A DNA stretch of 64,000 nucleotides from Rhodocyclales bacterium (GTDB lineage: Bacteria; Pseudomonadota; Gammaproteobacteria; Burkholderiales; Rhodocyclaceae), in the NCBI GenBank assembly GCA_003105015.1, contig PQAF01000040.1, forward strand, positions 1 to 64,000, written 5' to 3'. The notes under the pieces were generated by a model that saw only the letters and a list, made by a program, of their open reading frames with translations, searched no databases and had not been told where the DNA came from. The position numbers were made by a program, and so were the translations under genes. This document shows, in pieces, positions 53,182 to 62,347 of this stretch (position 1 is the first letter of the stretch; the number at the start of each line of letters is the position of its first letter).

Positions 53182-54127
53182 AGTCCCGTTTCTCGTTGTC
53201 ATCCAGTCGCCGCAGAAAGGCCAGCAGGTCTTCCGGCAGCACCACCGCCAGTTGCAGCCTCACACCCGTCGCCGGGTGATCCAGCGCCAGCTTTGCCGCA
53301 TGCAAAAACATGCGGTTTAGCCCCTTTTTTTGCAAGGCCTTGTTTAAGGCAAAATCGCCATACTTGTCATCGCCGCAGAGCGGATAGCCAAGATGGGCCA
53401 GATGCACGCGAATCTGGTGCGTTCGCCCCGTTTCCAGTTCCACCTCGACCAAGCTGAAGTTTTCCCAGCGGGCAACCAGGCGCACGATACTATGCGCCGC
53501 TTTTCCGTCCTGCGACACACTGACCCGGCGCTCGCCCTCCTCCGTCAGATATTTGTGCAGCGACAGCCTGACGTGCCGCAAGGGCTCACGCCAGCGGCCC
53601 TTGACGAGTGCCAGGTAGCGCTTTTCGATATGCCCCTCCCGGAACAGGTCATGCAACGCTGTCAGGACAGCGCGTTTTTTTGCAATCAGCAGCAGGCCGG
53701 AGGTCTCCCGATCAAGGCGGTGCGCCAACTCCAGGGAGCGGGCCTGCGGCCTCTGCCGGCGCAACTGTTCGATGACGCCGAAGCTCACCCCGCTGCCGCC
53801 ATGCACCGCCACGCCTGCCGGCTTGTCGATCACCAGAAGGCCATCATCCTCGTAGACGATGCGGTATTCCCGACCGACCGGCACTGCTGGTTTCAACTCC
53901 GTGCCAAGTTTCAGGGGCGGGATGCGTACCTCGTCGCCAGGCTGCAGCCGGTACTCCGGACCGACCCGCTTGCTATTGACCCGTACTTCGCCGCTCCTGA
54001 GGATGCGATAGACGTGGCTTTTCGGCACGCCCTTGCAGACGCGCAGCAGATAATTGTCGATACGCTGGCCATCCGCCTCTTCGCCGATCATCCGGCGGGT
54101 AACGGAAGCTTTGCTTAACTCCTTCAT
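53150..54127 (-). CDS. rluC: 23S rRNA pseudouridine synthase RluC
   Basis: A 325-residue pseudouridine synthase for 23S rRNA positions 955, 2504 and 2580 in E. coli. It has an N-terminal S4 domain (YRILRSGEVRVNSKRV) and the catalytic Asp in AHRLDRETSGLLLIAK. The frame is open upstream, but the ATG at 54127 (MKELSKASVTRRMI) is the usual start. It is divergent from rne, the conserved arrangement. Confidence 0.96.
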   Translation of the reverse strand: MKELSKASVTRRMIGEEADGQRIDNYLLRVCKGVPKSHVYRILRSGEVRVNSKRVGPEYRLQPGDEVRIPPLKLGTELKPAVPVGREYRIVYEDDGLLVIDKPAGVAVHGGSGVSFGVIEQLRRQRPQARSLELAHRLDRETSGLLLIAKKRAVLTALHDLFREGHIEKRYLALVKGRWREPLRHVRLSLHKYLTEEGERRVSVSQDGKAAHSIVRLVARWENFSLVEVELETGRTHQIRVHLAHLGYPLCGDDKYGDFALNKALQKKGLNRMFLHAAKLALDHPATGVRLQLAVVLPEDLLAFLRRLDDNEKRDYGAQLPVGGV

Positions 54128-54498
54128 TTTGAATATACTGCCGGCTGGTTTGCCCATTCTGGGGGGACCGGCCATGAAGAATAATTCAGGTTGGTTCCGG
54201 ATGCGCGCCCCATGACCCGAAGCGGCATTGGATGGTGCGCCGGAATGCAGTCGATCATTCGACCCAAGCGAACCACACAAAGGTTAATTCGCTCACCGCA
54301 AGCAGCGATACTACTTGAATTGCGCGCACTTAGCACACGCGGAACACACAGTCCTGAAGTCATTTCAGGACGAAAAGACAAACCCGACATTAGTTTGCCC
54401 TTGACGACTTTGATGATTTCAAACCAGCCAAACTAATAAAATCCGCCTGAACCGGATGCGGTTTGTCTTCCCGTGTTTGCGCGCGGGAGAGCAAAACA
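54128..54498. promoter_or_regulatory. rluC-rne intergenic region / rne leader
   Basis: No gene is seen in these 371 bases. Near the 3' end two stem-loops lie just before rne: AACCG/CGGTT near 54449-54462 and TTCCCG/CGGGAG around 54468-54487. In other bacteria RNase E trims its own 5' leader, so an autoregulatory leader is likely. A precise promoter was not assigned; TTGACG occurs at about 54401 but without a well-spaced -10. Confidence 0.55.
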
Positions 54499-57195
54499 AT
54501 GAAACGCATGCTGTTCAATGCGACGCAGGCCGAGGAACTCCGCGTCGCGATCGTCGATGGCCAGAAACTCATTGACCTCGACATCGAATCGGCCGCCAAG
54601 GAACAACGCAAGAGCAACATCTACAAGGCCGTCATTACCCGCATCGAGCCCAGTCTCGAGGCGGCGTTCGTCGATTACGGCGCCGAGCGTCACGGCTTTC
54701 TCCCCTTCAAGGAAGTCTCCCGCGCCTATTTCAGGGAAGGCGTGGAGCCGAACCGCGCGACCATCAAGGAAGCCCTCAAGGAAGGCCAGGAACTTATCGT
54801 CCAGGTGGACAAGGACGAGCGCGGCAACAAGGGTGCTGCCCTGACCACCTTCATCTCCCTGGCCGGCCGCTATCTGGTCCTGATGCCCAACAATCCCCGC
54901 GGCGGCGGTGTCTCGCGCCGCATCGAAGGCGAGGACCGCAACGAGTTGCGCGAGACCATGGACCAACTCGACGTCCCGCAGGGCATGAGCCTGATTGCCC
55001 GCACTGCCGGAATCGGTCGCAACGCGGAAGAATTGCAGTGGGACCTCAACTACCTGATGCAGCTGTGGCGCGCCATCGAAGGTGCCGCGGGCGGCCAGAA
55101 GGGGCCCTTCCTCATCTACCAGGAAGGCAGCCTGGTCATCCGTGCTATCCGCGACTACTTCCAGCCGGACATCGGCGAGATCCTCATCGACACCGACGAC
55201 ATCTACGAGCAGGCGCAGCAGTTCATGAGCCATGTCATGCCGGGCAACGTGGCGCGCGTGAAGCGCTACCGCGACGACGTGCCGCTGTTCTCGCGCTTCC
55301 AGATCGAGCACCAGATCGAGACGGCCTTCGGCCGCCAGGTCACCCTGCCCTCCGGCGGCGCCATCGTGGTGGACCACACCGAAGCGCTGGTCGCCGTCGA
55401 CGTCAACTCCGGGCGGGCCACGCGCGGCGCCGACATCGAGGAAACCGCGCTGCGCACCAACCTTGAAGCCGCCGACGAGATCGCCCGCCAGCTGCGCCTG
55501 CGCGACCTGGGCGGCCTCATCGTCATCGACTTCATCGACATGGAAAGTCCGCGCGCCCAACGCGAGGTGGAAAACCGCCTGCGCGACGCCCTGCACTACG
55601 ACCGCGCCCGCGTCCAGACCGGCAAGATCTCCCGCTTCGGACTGCTCGAGCTGTCGCGCCAGCGCCTGCGTCCTGCACTGGCCGAGATGACCTACATCCC
55701 CTGCCCGCGCTGCACCGGCACCGGCCACATCCGCAGCACCGAATCCGCCGCCCTGCATATCCTGCGCATCCTCGAGGAGGAGGCGATGAAGGAGAACACC
55801 GGTGCCGTGCATGTGCAGATCCCGGTCGACGTCGCCACCTTCCTGCTCAACGAGAAGCGCGACGACATCCGCACCATCGAACTGCGTCACAAGGTAAATA
55901 TCGTCCTGATCCCGAACATCCACCTCGAGACGCCGGCCCACGAAATCGTCCGGCTTCGTCACGATCAGTTGAACCAGGAAGACCAGGCTCTGCCGAGCTA
56001 CAAGATGGTCGAGGCGCCGCCGACCGAGGCCTATCAGCCGCCTTCGGCGCAGACCGATGCGCGTCCCAGCCGTCCAGAGGCCGCCGTCAAGGGAATTACG
56101 CCCTCTCAACCGGCTCCCGTTATCGAGCCCAAACCTGCGGCTCAACCGGCCCAGGCCGCCCACGCCAATGCAGCGGATCAACCTGGCATCATCGACAAGA
56201 TCTTCGGCTGGTTCCGCGGCAATCGCAAAGCCGAGCCGACTCCCGTCGCCAAGGCGGAAGCCCCGGCCCGACGTGAGCAACCCCGTGAAGGACGAAGCGA
56301 GCGCGGCCGCGGACGTGACCGCGGCGAGCGCGGTGAGCGAGGTGAACGCAGTCGCCAGGAGCCACGCGAGCGGCAGGAACAGCGCCAACGTGGACAGCAG
56401 CCGCGTCCCGAGCCGCAAGAAGGGCGTGGGGAGCGCCGCCCGCGCCAGGATCGCGCGGAACGGCAGGGCCAGGAGCCTCGCCAGCCCAGACAACCTCGCC
56501 AGCAGGAGCAGCGACAGCCGCAACCGCAAGCCGCCGAATCGCCTATGGCCCCCTCGGCCGGTGCGCTTGAGTCAGCCCCGCCCGGAGCCGTTGCCGAACA
56601 GCAGGAAGAGCGCCGTGGCCGGCGCGGGCGTCGCGGACGCGGCCGCGATCGCGGAGAGCGTCGCCCCGAGGGACAGACAGCAGAGACTCTAGAAGGCGCG
56701 GCTGCCCACGCACCCATGGCGGCTGAAGTCATGCCGCAGGAGATTGAAAAGGTACCCCCGACTTTCGAACCGGCCGCCGCGCCAGTTCAGGAGGCAGCCC
56801 CGGCGCCCGTCCCCCTTCCCGCCGCTGAAACCGCAATCCTGGATGAAGTGATCCACGCTCCTGCCGAGGCGGCCCTCGCTCCAGTCCCGGTTCCGGCTCC
56901 GGAACCGGAGGCGCCGATACCGGAAGATGTCGTTGCCGCTCCGGCTCTCTCTCCTAAGCCTGCTCCGGTTGAGTCCGCTGAAGCCGCGGCGACGGTCGCC
57001 ATGCCTGCTCCCGTCAAACCCCTGGTCGATATCTCCGTCGCCCTGCAGGAAGGCGGCCTGGTGATGGTGGAGACCCGCAGGGAGAAGACGAATGTGACAC
57101 CTCCAGTCGAACCTGAGATGCGGCTTGGCCGCAAGCCCAGGACGGCAGCGGCGCTCAGCAACGAACCCATGATGCAGGTGGAAACCCGCAAGTAA
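54499..57195 (+). CDS. rne: Ribonuclease E
   Basis: The 898-residue endoribonuclease organises mRNA decay. The N-terminal catalytic half has an S1 domain (about 35-120, [23 protein letters not shown]), the DNase I-like site with metal-binding Asp in [11 protein letters not shown] and in LIVIDFIDM, and the zinc link CPRCTGTG. From about residue 530 it is disordered: an Arg/Glu-rich RNA-binding stretch (about 590-740) with repeats of RGERGERS type, followed by a Pro/Ala-rich acidic tail. The C-terminal scaffold is poorly conserved, as in other Betaproteobacteria. It ends at a strong terminator. Confidence 0.97.
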   Translation: MKRMLFNATQAEELRVAIVDGQKLIDLDIESAAKEQRKSNIYKAVITRIEPSLEAAFVDYGAERHGFLPFKEVSRAYFREGVEPNRATIKEALKEGQELIVQVDKDERGNKGAALTTFISLAGRYLVLMPNNPRGGGVSRRIEGEDRNELRETMDQLDVPQGMSLIARTAGIGRNAEELQWDLNYLMQLWRAIEGAAGGQKGPFLIYQEGSLVIRAIRDYFQPDIGEILIDTDDIYEQAQQFMSHVMPGNVARVKRYRDDVPLFSRFQIEHQIETAFGRQVTLPSGGAIVVDHTEALVAVDVNSGRATRGADIEETALRTNLEAADEIARQLRLRDLGGLIVIDFIDMESPRAQREVENRLRDALHYDRARVQTGKISRFGLLELSRQRLRPALAEMTYIPCPRCTGTGHIRSTESAALHILRILEEEAMKENTGAVHVQIPVDVATFLLNEKRDDIRTIELRHKVNIVLIPNIHLETPAHEIVRLRHDQLNQEDQALPSYKMVEAPPTEAYQPPSAQTDARPSRPEAAVKGITPSQPAPVIEPKPAAQPAQAAHANAADQPGIIDKIFGWFRGNRKAEPTPVAKAEAPARREQPREGRSERGRGRDRGERGERGERSRQEPRERQEQRQRGQQPRPEPQEGRGERRPRQDRAERQGQEPRQPRQPRQQEQRQPQPQAAESPMAPSAGALESAPPGAVAEQQEERRGRRGRRGRGRDRGERRPEGQTAETLEGAAAHAPMAAEVMPQEIEKVPPTFEPAAAPVQEAAPAPVPLPAAETAILDEVIHAPAEAALAPVPVPAPEPEAPIPEDVVAAPALSPKPAPVESAEAAATVAMPAPVKPLVDISVALQEGGLVMVETRREKTNVTPPVEPEMRLGRKPRTAAALSNEPMMQVETRK

Positions 57196-57211
57196 CCGGG
57201 GATCCCTCTGG

Positions 57212-57241
57212 AAAAAAGGCCAGCTCGCGCTGGCCTTTTTT
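57212..57241. terminator. Bidirectional terminator after rne
   Basis: The stem GGCCAGC/GCTGGCC with loop TCGC has six As on the left and six Ts on the right, so it can stop transcription both from rne and from the convergent phosphatase gene. Confidence 0.92.
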
Positions 57242-57578
57242 ATCTCCCTCTCTGCAGGGTCTCGATCAGTCCGTGCGCAGCGTCCTCGGCCATATCCAGC
57301 ACGAGCTCGAATCCGCGCTCGCCGCCATAATAAGGATCCGGCATCTCGTCCGTGTCGAAGCGTGAGGCATAGCTCATGAACAAGCCCAGCTTGGCATGAT
57401 ACTCGGGTCGCGCACTGCGCTTCAGGATATCCAGATTGTCACGATCCATGGCCAGCAGCAGATCAAACCGCTCGAAGTCCTCGGGAACCACCTTGCGCGC
57501 CCGCAATCCCGACAAATCAATGCCCCGCCTGAGCGCCGCCTCGCGAGTGCGCGGATCGGGCGACTCTCCGATGTGGTA
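57240..57578 (-). pseudogene. Low-molecular-weight protein tyrosine phosphatase, cut by Tn3 element
   Basis: The in-frame remnant reads YHIGESPDPRTREAALRRG and continues to DLLLAMDRDNLDIL and DPYYGGERGFELVLDMAEDAA, the middle and C-terminal part of an LMW-PTP (about 110 residues), including the general acid Asp in DPYYGG. The N-terminal catalytic loop CxxxxxRS, about 40 residues, is missing because the transposon inverted repeat begins at 57579. The 5' part of the gene should lie on the other side of the transposon, outside the window. A TTG at 57515 could in principle start a shorter product, but it would lack the nucleophile. Confidence 0.9.
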
Positions 57579-57616
57579 GGGATCGTCTCAGAAAACGGAA
57601 AATAAAGCACGTTAAG
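57579..57616 (+). repeat. 38-bp terminal inverted repeat of the Tn3 element
   Basis: It begins GGGATCGTCTCAGAAAACGG and ends GCACGTTAAG, as in one branch of Tn3 transposons (usual start GGGG). The tnpA stop codon (57612-57614) lies inside it. The adjacent bases TGGTA (57574-57578) are the candidate 5-bp target duplication. Confidence 0.9.
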
Positions 57617-60581
57617 CCGGTGGCAGTGGTCGCAACGGTCTGAACTTGCCTGCGCCGACCTTGGTGCTGCTGCGCCAGAGGTAATCGCCGGTCAGATTGA
57701 TGTGTTCCCACCCCAGCGGTGACAGGTATTGAAACAGCGTCTCGTCTACCGGTTTGCCGTGCCCGTTCAAAGCATTGGTTGCCCGTTCCAGATAGGCCGT
57801 GTTCCAAAGCACGATGGCCGCCGTTACCAGATTGAGGCCGCTGGCCCGGTAGCGTTGTTGCTCAAAACTGCGGTCGCGGATTTCGCCCAGTCGGTTGAAG
57901 AACACCGCCCTGGCCAGCGCGTTGCGCGCCTCGCCTTTGTTGAGTCCGGCCTGCACGCGGCGGCGCAGCTCCACGCTTTGCAGCCAATCCAGTATGAACA
58001 GCGTGCGCTCAATGCGCCCCAGCTCGCGCAGTGCAACGGCCAGTCCGTTCTGACGCGGATAGCTGCCGAGCTTGCGCAACATCAGCGAGGCCGTCACCGT
58101 ACCCTGCTTGATCGAAGTGGCGAACCGCAAGATTTCATCCCAATGGGCGCGTATCTGCTTGATGTTCAGCCGGTCGCTGCTAATCACCGGCTTGAGCGCG
58201 TCATAGGCGGCATCGCCCTTTGGGATGAATAGCTTGGTGTCGCCCAGGTCTCGGATACGTGGCGCGAATCGGAAGCCCAGTAGGTGCATCAGGCCGAAGA
58301 CATGATCGGTAAAGCCCGCTGTGTCGGTGTAGTGCTCCTCGATCCGCAAGTCCGACTCGTGGTACAGCAGGCCATCGAGCACATAGGTTGAATCACGCAC
58401 GCCGACGTTGACTACCTTGGTGCTGAAGGGCGCGTACTGGTCGGAGATATGGGTATAAAACGTCCGGCCTGGACTGCTTCCATACTTCGGGTTGATATGC
58501 CCGGTGCTCTCCGCTTTGCTGCCGGTTCTGAAATTTTGGCCATCCGACGATGACGTGGTGCCATCGCCCCAGTTTCCGGCAAAGGATTGCCGGAACTGCG
58601 CGTTGACCAGTTCGGCCAGCGCCGTTGAGTACGTTTCATCCCGGATGTGCCAGGCTTGCAGCCACGACAGCTTGGCGTAAGTCGTGCCTGGGCAGGACTC
58701 GGCCATCTTGGTTAGCCCGAGATTGATGCCATCAGCCAGGATCGTCGTCAGCAGCAAGGTTTTGTCCTTGGCCGTGTCGCCGGTCTTCAGATGCGTGAAA
58801 TGCCGGGTGAAGCCTGTCCACTCATCAACTTCCATCAGCAGTTCGGTAATCTTGACGTGTGGCAGCAGCATCGCCGACTGGTCGATTAGGGCTTGTGCGG
58901 TCTCCGGCACCGCCGCGTCCAGCGGCGTGATCTTCAGGCCGGACTCGGTAATGATGGCATCCGGCAGATCATTGGCCGCCGCCATGCGGTTGACGGTGGC
59001 AAGCTGCTGTTCCAGCAATGCCAGTCGGTCGTGCAAATACTGATCGCAATCGGTGGCCACTGCCAGCGACAATTCGTTGGCCAGCTTCAGAGTAGCGAAC
59101 TTCTCGGCCGGCACCAGGTACTCATCAAAGTCCTTGAACTGGCGCGAACCCTGCACCCAGACATCGCCTGATCGCAGCGCGTTCTTTAGCTCTGACAGGG
59201 CGCACAGCTCGTAGTAGCGCCGGTCAATGCCATCGTCCGTGAGCACCAGTTTCGCCCAGCGTGGCTTGATGAATGCGGTCGGCGCGTCGGCGGGCACCTT
59301 GCGGGCGTTGTCGCTGTTCATGCCGCGAAGCACCTCGATGGCATCGAGTACGCCCTTGGCGGCTGGTGCCGCCCGTAACTTAAGTACGTCCAGGAACTGC
59401 GGCGCGTAGCGGCGCAACGTGGCGTAGCTTTCACCGATGCGATGCAGAAAGTCGAAGCTCTCCGGCTGCGCGAGCTTTTGCGCCTCCGTGACGCTGGCGG
59501 CGAAGGTATCCCACGGCATTACGGCCTCGATGGCGGCGAACGGATCGCCGCCGCTCTGTTTGGCTTCCAGCAAGGCTTGGCCGATGCGGCCATACATCCG
59601 CACCTTGTCATTGATCGCCTTGCCGGAAGCCTGAAACTGCTGCTGATGCTTGTTCTTGGCGGCGTTGAATAGTTTGCCAATGATGCGGTCGTGCAGGTCG
59701 ATGATTTCGTCGGTGACGGTGGCCATACCTTCAATGGCCAGCGAAACCAGAGTGGCATAGCGTCGTTGCATCTCGAACTTTGCCAGATCGGCAGGCGTCA
59801 TCTGCCCACCCTCACGGGCGATCTTGAGCAGGCGGTTCTGGTGAACTTGTCGCTCGATGCCTGCGGGAAGGTCAAGCGCCTGCCAAGCCTTGAGGCGCTC
59901 GATGTGTTCAAGCATATGCCGAGAGTTCGGCTTGACGGGCGACTGGCGCAGCCATGCCAGCCACGTCAATTTGCTGCCGTCCTTGCGCTTGAGAAGTTCG
60001 TCCAGGCGCTGACGGTGGAGCGATAACAAAGAATCGGTCAACGCCGCGTAAATACGCCGGTTGGCACGGGTGATGGCCTCGGCGCTCGCGCGCTCGATGG
60101 CATTCATGGCGGGCAGGATGATGCTCTGCCGCCGCAGGTTTTCGACAAGGGTGCTGGCCAGCACAATCCCTTTATCGGTCTGCAAGGCCAGCTCGGTCAA
60201 TGTATGCACGGCTTGCCGGTAGTGACTCATGGTGAAGGGCTTGAACCCGAACACCGTTTGCAGCTCGACCAAGTGCTCCCGCCGCGTCTGCTCGCGCTGG
60301 CCGTAATCGTTCCAACTTTCCACCGGCACCTTGAGTTGTGCGGCCACCATGCGCAACAGGGGCGGAAACGGAGGCTCATCGATGCCCAAGAAGATGCCAG
60401 GGAATCGCAAGTAGCAAAGCTGCACGGCGAAGCCCAATCGATTCGCAGCGCCGCGACGCTGGCGGATCACCGATAGGTCGGTTTCGTTGAACGTGTAGTG
60501 CCGTATCAGTTCGTCTTTGGCATCTGGTAGTGCCAGCAGGCTTTCGCGCTCGGTGGCGGACAGGATTGAGCGGCGCGGCAT
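57612..60581 (-). CDS. tnpA: Tn3-family transposase TnpA
   Basis: A full-length 989-residue transposase (DUF4158 N-terminal domain, then DDE domain). The N-terminus [19 protein letters not shown] and the conserved blocks [56 protein letters not shown] and [18 protein letters not shown] are all intact, so it is probably active. It is preceded by tnpR after 2 bases. Confidence 0.98.
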   Translation of the reverse strand: MPRRSILSATERESLLALPDAKDELIRHYTFNETDLSVIRQRRGAANRLGFAVQLCYLRFPGIFLGIDEPPFPPLLRMVAAQLKVPVESWNDYGQREQTRREHLVELQTVFGFKPFTMSHYRQAVHTLTELALQTDKGIVLASTLVENLRRQSIILPAMNAIERASAEAITRANRRIYAALTDSLLSLHRQRLDELLKRKDGSKLTWLAWLRQSPVKPNSRHMLEHIERLKAWQALDLPAGIERQVHQNRLLKIAREGGQMTPADLAKFEMQRRYATLVSLAIEGMATVTDEIIDLHDRIIGKLFNAAKNKHQQQFQASGKAINDKVRMYGRIGQALLEAKQSGGDPFAAIEAVMPWDTFAASVTEAQKLAQPESFDFLHRIGESYATLRRYAPQFLDVLKLRAAPAAKGVLDAIEVLRGMNSDNARKVPADAPTAFIKPRWAKLVLTDDGIDRRYYELCALSELKNALRSGDVWVQGSRQFKDFDEYLVPAEKFATLKLANELSLAVATDCDQYLHDRLALLEQQLATVNRMAAANDLPDAIITESGLKITPLDAAVPETAQALIDQSAMLLPHVKITELLMEVDEWTGFTRHFTHLKTGDTAKDKTLLLTTILADGINLGLTKMAESCPGTTYAKLSWLQAWHIRDETYSTALAELVNAQFRQSFAGNWGDGTTSSSDGQNFRTGSKAESTGHINPKYGSSPGRTFYTHISDQYAPFSTKVVNVGVRDSTYVLDGLLYHESDLRIEEHYTDTAGFTDHVFGLMHLLGFRFAPRIRDLGDTKLFIPKGDAAYDALKPVISSDRLNIKQIRAHWDEILRFATSIKQGTVTASLMLRKLGSYPRQNGLAVALRELGRIERTLFILDWLQSVELRRRVQAGLNKGEARNALARAVFFNRLGEIRDRSFEQQRYRASGLNLVTAAIVLWNTAYLERATNALNGHGKPVDETLFQYLSPLGWEHINLTGDYLWRSSTKVGAGKFRPLRPLPPA

Positions 60582-60583
60582 GA

Positions 60584-61141
60584 TCAGTCTTCCCGCAGGT
60601 ACTGGTACAAGGTTTCGCGACTGATGCCGAAGTCACGGGCCACCAAGGTTTTTTGATCGCCTGCCGCGACTCGCTGTTTCAACTTGGCAATTTGTTCGCT
60701 GTTCAGCGATTTCTTTCGTCCCCGGTAGGCACCGCGCTGCTTGGCCAGCACGATTCCCTCGCGCTGGCGTTCGCGGATCAGTGCGCGCTCGAACTCCGCA
60801 AAAGCCCCCATGACCGACAGCATCAAATTGGCCATCGGTGAGTCATCGCCGGTGAACGCCAGCCCTTCTTTGACAAACTCCATCCGCACGCCCCGTTGTG
60901 TCAGCCCCTGAACGATGCGGCGCAGGTCATCGAGATTGCGTGCCAACCTGTCCATGCTGTGCACCACCACGGTGTCGCCCTCGCGCACAAAGGCCAGCAG
61001 CCTTTCAAGTTCGGGACGTTGCGTGTCCTTGCCGGAAGCCTTATCGGTGAATACCTTACCGACTTCGATTTGCTCCAGTTGCCGATCAGGGTTCTGGTCG
61101 AAGCTGCTGACGCGGATATAGCCAATGCGTTGACCTTGCAA
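60584..61141 (-). CDS. tnpR: Tn3 resolvase TnpR (serine recombinase)
   Basis: A 185-residue serine recombinase that resolves cointegrates at res. The catalytic Ser lies in [11 protein letters not shown]; further motifs are [15 protein letters not shown] and the C-terminal HTH ([18 protein letters not shown]). The frame is open to 61210, but TTG at 61141 with GGAGG just upstream gives the usual N-terminus [11 protein letters not shown]. Confidence 0.95.
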   Translation of the reverse strand: MQGQRIGYIRVSSFDQNPDRQLEQIEVGKVFTDKASGKDTQRPELERLLAFVREGDTVVVHSMDRLARNLDDLRRIVQGLTQRGVRMEFVKEGLAFTGDDSPMANLMLSVMGAFAEFERALIRERQREGIVLAKQRGAYRGRKKSLNSEQIAKLKQRVAAGDQKTLVARDFGISRETLYQYLRED

Positions 61142-61204
61142 GGTGCCTCCAAAGGTAAAAGTGTCAGGATGAAATCCATTACCCTTGGCGGCTTGTGTCA
61201 ATAA

Positions 61205-61276
61205 ATACAAACTACAACTCTATTCTGACGTGCTTTGCGCCAAGCATCTGACATCAGGTTAGGGTATAGCTTAACC
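61205..61276. promoter_or_regulatory. Putative res site of the transposon
   Basis: The AT-rich region upstream of tnpR contains GGTTAGGGTATAGCTTAACC (61257-61276), an inverted repeat with arms GGTTA/TAACC that looks like a resolvase subsite, plus imperfect repeats around 61225-61255. It overlaps the stop codon of the PAP2-LspA gene. It would also carry the tnpR promoter. Confidence 0.5.
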
Positions 61277-62347
61277 GGACACCTCGGCCTCTGTGCCTTT
61301 ACTGCTTTTCGGTACAACCGTCAAGAACAGGCAGAGCGCTCCGATAGTTATCGCCACATCAGCGAGGTTGAAGGCGGGCCAGTGCGCAAGTCGCCAATGG
61401 AAGTCAAGGAAATCAACAACCTGTCCACGCAGCACACGATCCGCGACATTGCCGAGCGCACCACCAAGGATCAGGCTGTAGCCCATCGCTTCGAGACGTG
61501 GCCGTTGCTGGCACAGCATGCGCCCCAGCCAAGCAGAAACAGCCAGACCCAGCGTGATGAAAAAGTAACGTTGCCAGCCACCAGCGTTCGCCAAAAAGCT
61601 GAATGCCGCACCCGGATTCAGGACATGAACGAGGTTGAAAAACGGGGTGATTTCGACTTGCTCACCGTAGGCAAACGTGCGGATGATGGCGAACTTCGTG
61701 AGCTGATCGGTCATGACAGCACTGGCGGCCACGGTGAACCAGACCCAAGCCGATGTGCGGCGGGCCGATTGCCACACAGGGGCGGCCAACGGCAGCAACC
61801 ACCCGGCGAGTGCCGTGCAGCTCCATCCCAGCGTCCACCCCGCCAACACATCGGCCGGAAAGTGCATTCCGGCCGCGATGCGCGACCAGCCGACCAATGT
61901 GGCGTACAGCATTAAACTGAGACGACCACGGCGGCCCATCAAAGGCCAGAGCGCGCCGACCACCATCGCGGCATAGGTGGCATGCCCGCTGGGCAGGCTG
62001 TAGTGAAGCTCTTTGTCCCCGATGACGCGCGCCAGGTCGCCAAGGACGGCAGGCGGGCGTGGAAAGTCGAACCATAGCTTCAAGGCGGTGGCGACCAATA
62101 ACGCCAGCAAGAAGGCCGCGCTAAAACCAATAAGGCGATGCCGAACGGCCGTACCACGCGCCGGGTTTGTAGCCGATTTCGACCACCACCACAGACCCAA
62201 CAGCATCAGCGGCGCTGTCCAGTAACTTCCCACGAGGCCAAAGAACCATGCCAGTGGTTTCAGCGTGGCGGGCGTGCCTGTGTTGATGGCTTGAAACAAC
62301 GCGATGTTCAGGCCACCCCAGTCATAGAGAAAGAGTTTCCAGCTCAT
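61271..62347 (-). CDS. PAP2 phosphatase-LspA signal peptidase II fusion
   Basis: A 358-residue multi-pass membrane protein with two enzyme modules. Residues about 1-205 form a PAP2 lipid/undecaprenyl phosphatase with motif 1 KLWFDFPRP, motif 2 SLPSGHATYA and motif 3 SRIAAGMHFPADV. Residues about 215-358 form signal peptidase II: DQLTKFAIIRTF, NLVHVLNPGAAFSF, and the catalytic aspartates in GGALGNVADR and FNLADVAI. The ATG overlaps the ATPase stop (ATGA). LspA and PAP2 genes occur separately beside cadA-type pumps in mobile elements; here they are joined. Role in metal or antibiotic tolerance is inferred. Confidence 0.93.
   Translation of the reverse strand: MSWKLFLYDWGGLNIALFQAINTGTPATLKPLAWFFGLVGSYWTAPLMLLGLWWWSKSATNPARGTAVRHRLIGFSAAFLLALLVATALKLWFDFPRPPAVLGDLARVIGDKELHYSLPSGHATYAAMVVGALWPLMGRRGRLSLMLYATLVGWSRIAAGMHFPADVLAGWTLGWSCTALAGWLLPLAAPVWQSARRTSAWVWFTVAASAVMTDQLTKFAIIRTFAYGEQVEITPFFNLVHVLNPGAAFSFLANAGGWQRYFFITLGLAVSAWLGRMLCQQRPRLEAMGYSLILGGALGNVADRVLRGQVVDFLDFHWRLAHWPAFNLADVAITIGALCLFLTVVPKSSKGTEAEVSG

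Noticed and set aside
54433..56529. A 698-codon - strand frame opposite rne
   Set aside because: It is an antisense shadow of the catalytic and Arg/Glu-rich parts of RNase E; apparent hydrophobicity comes from the complementary strand of charged codons.
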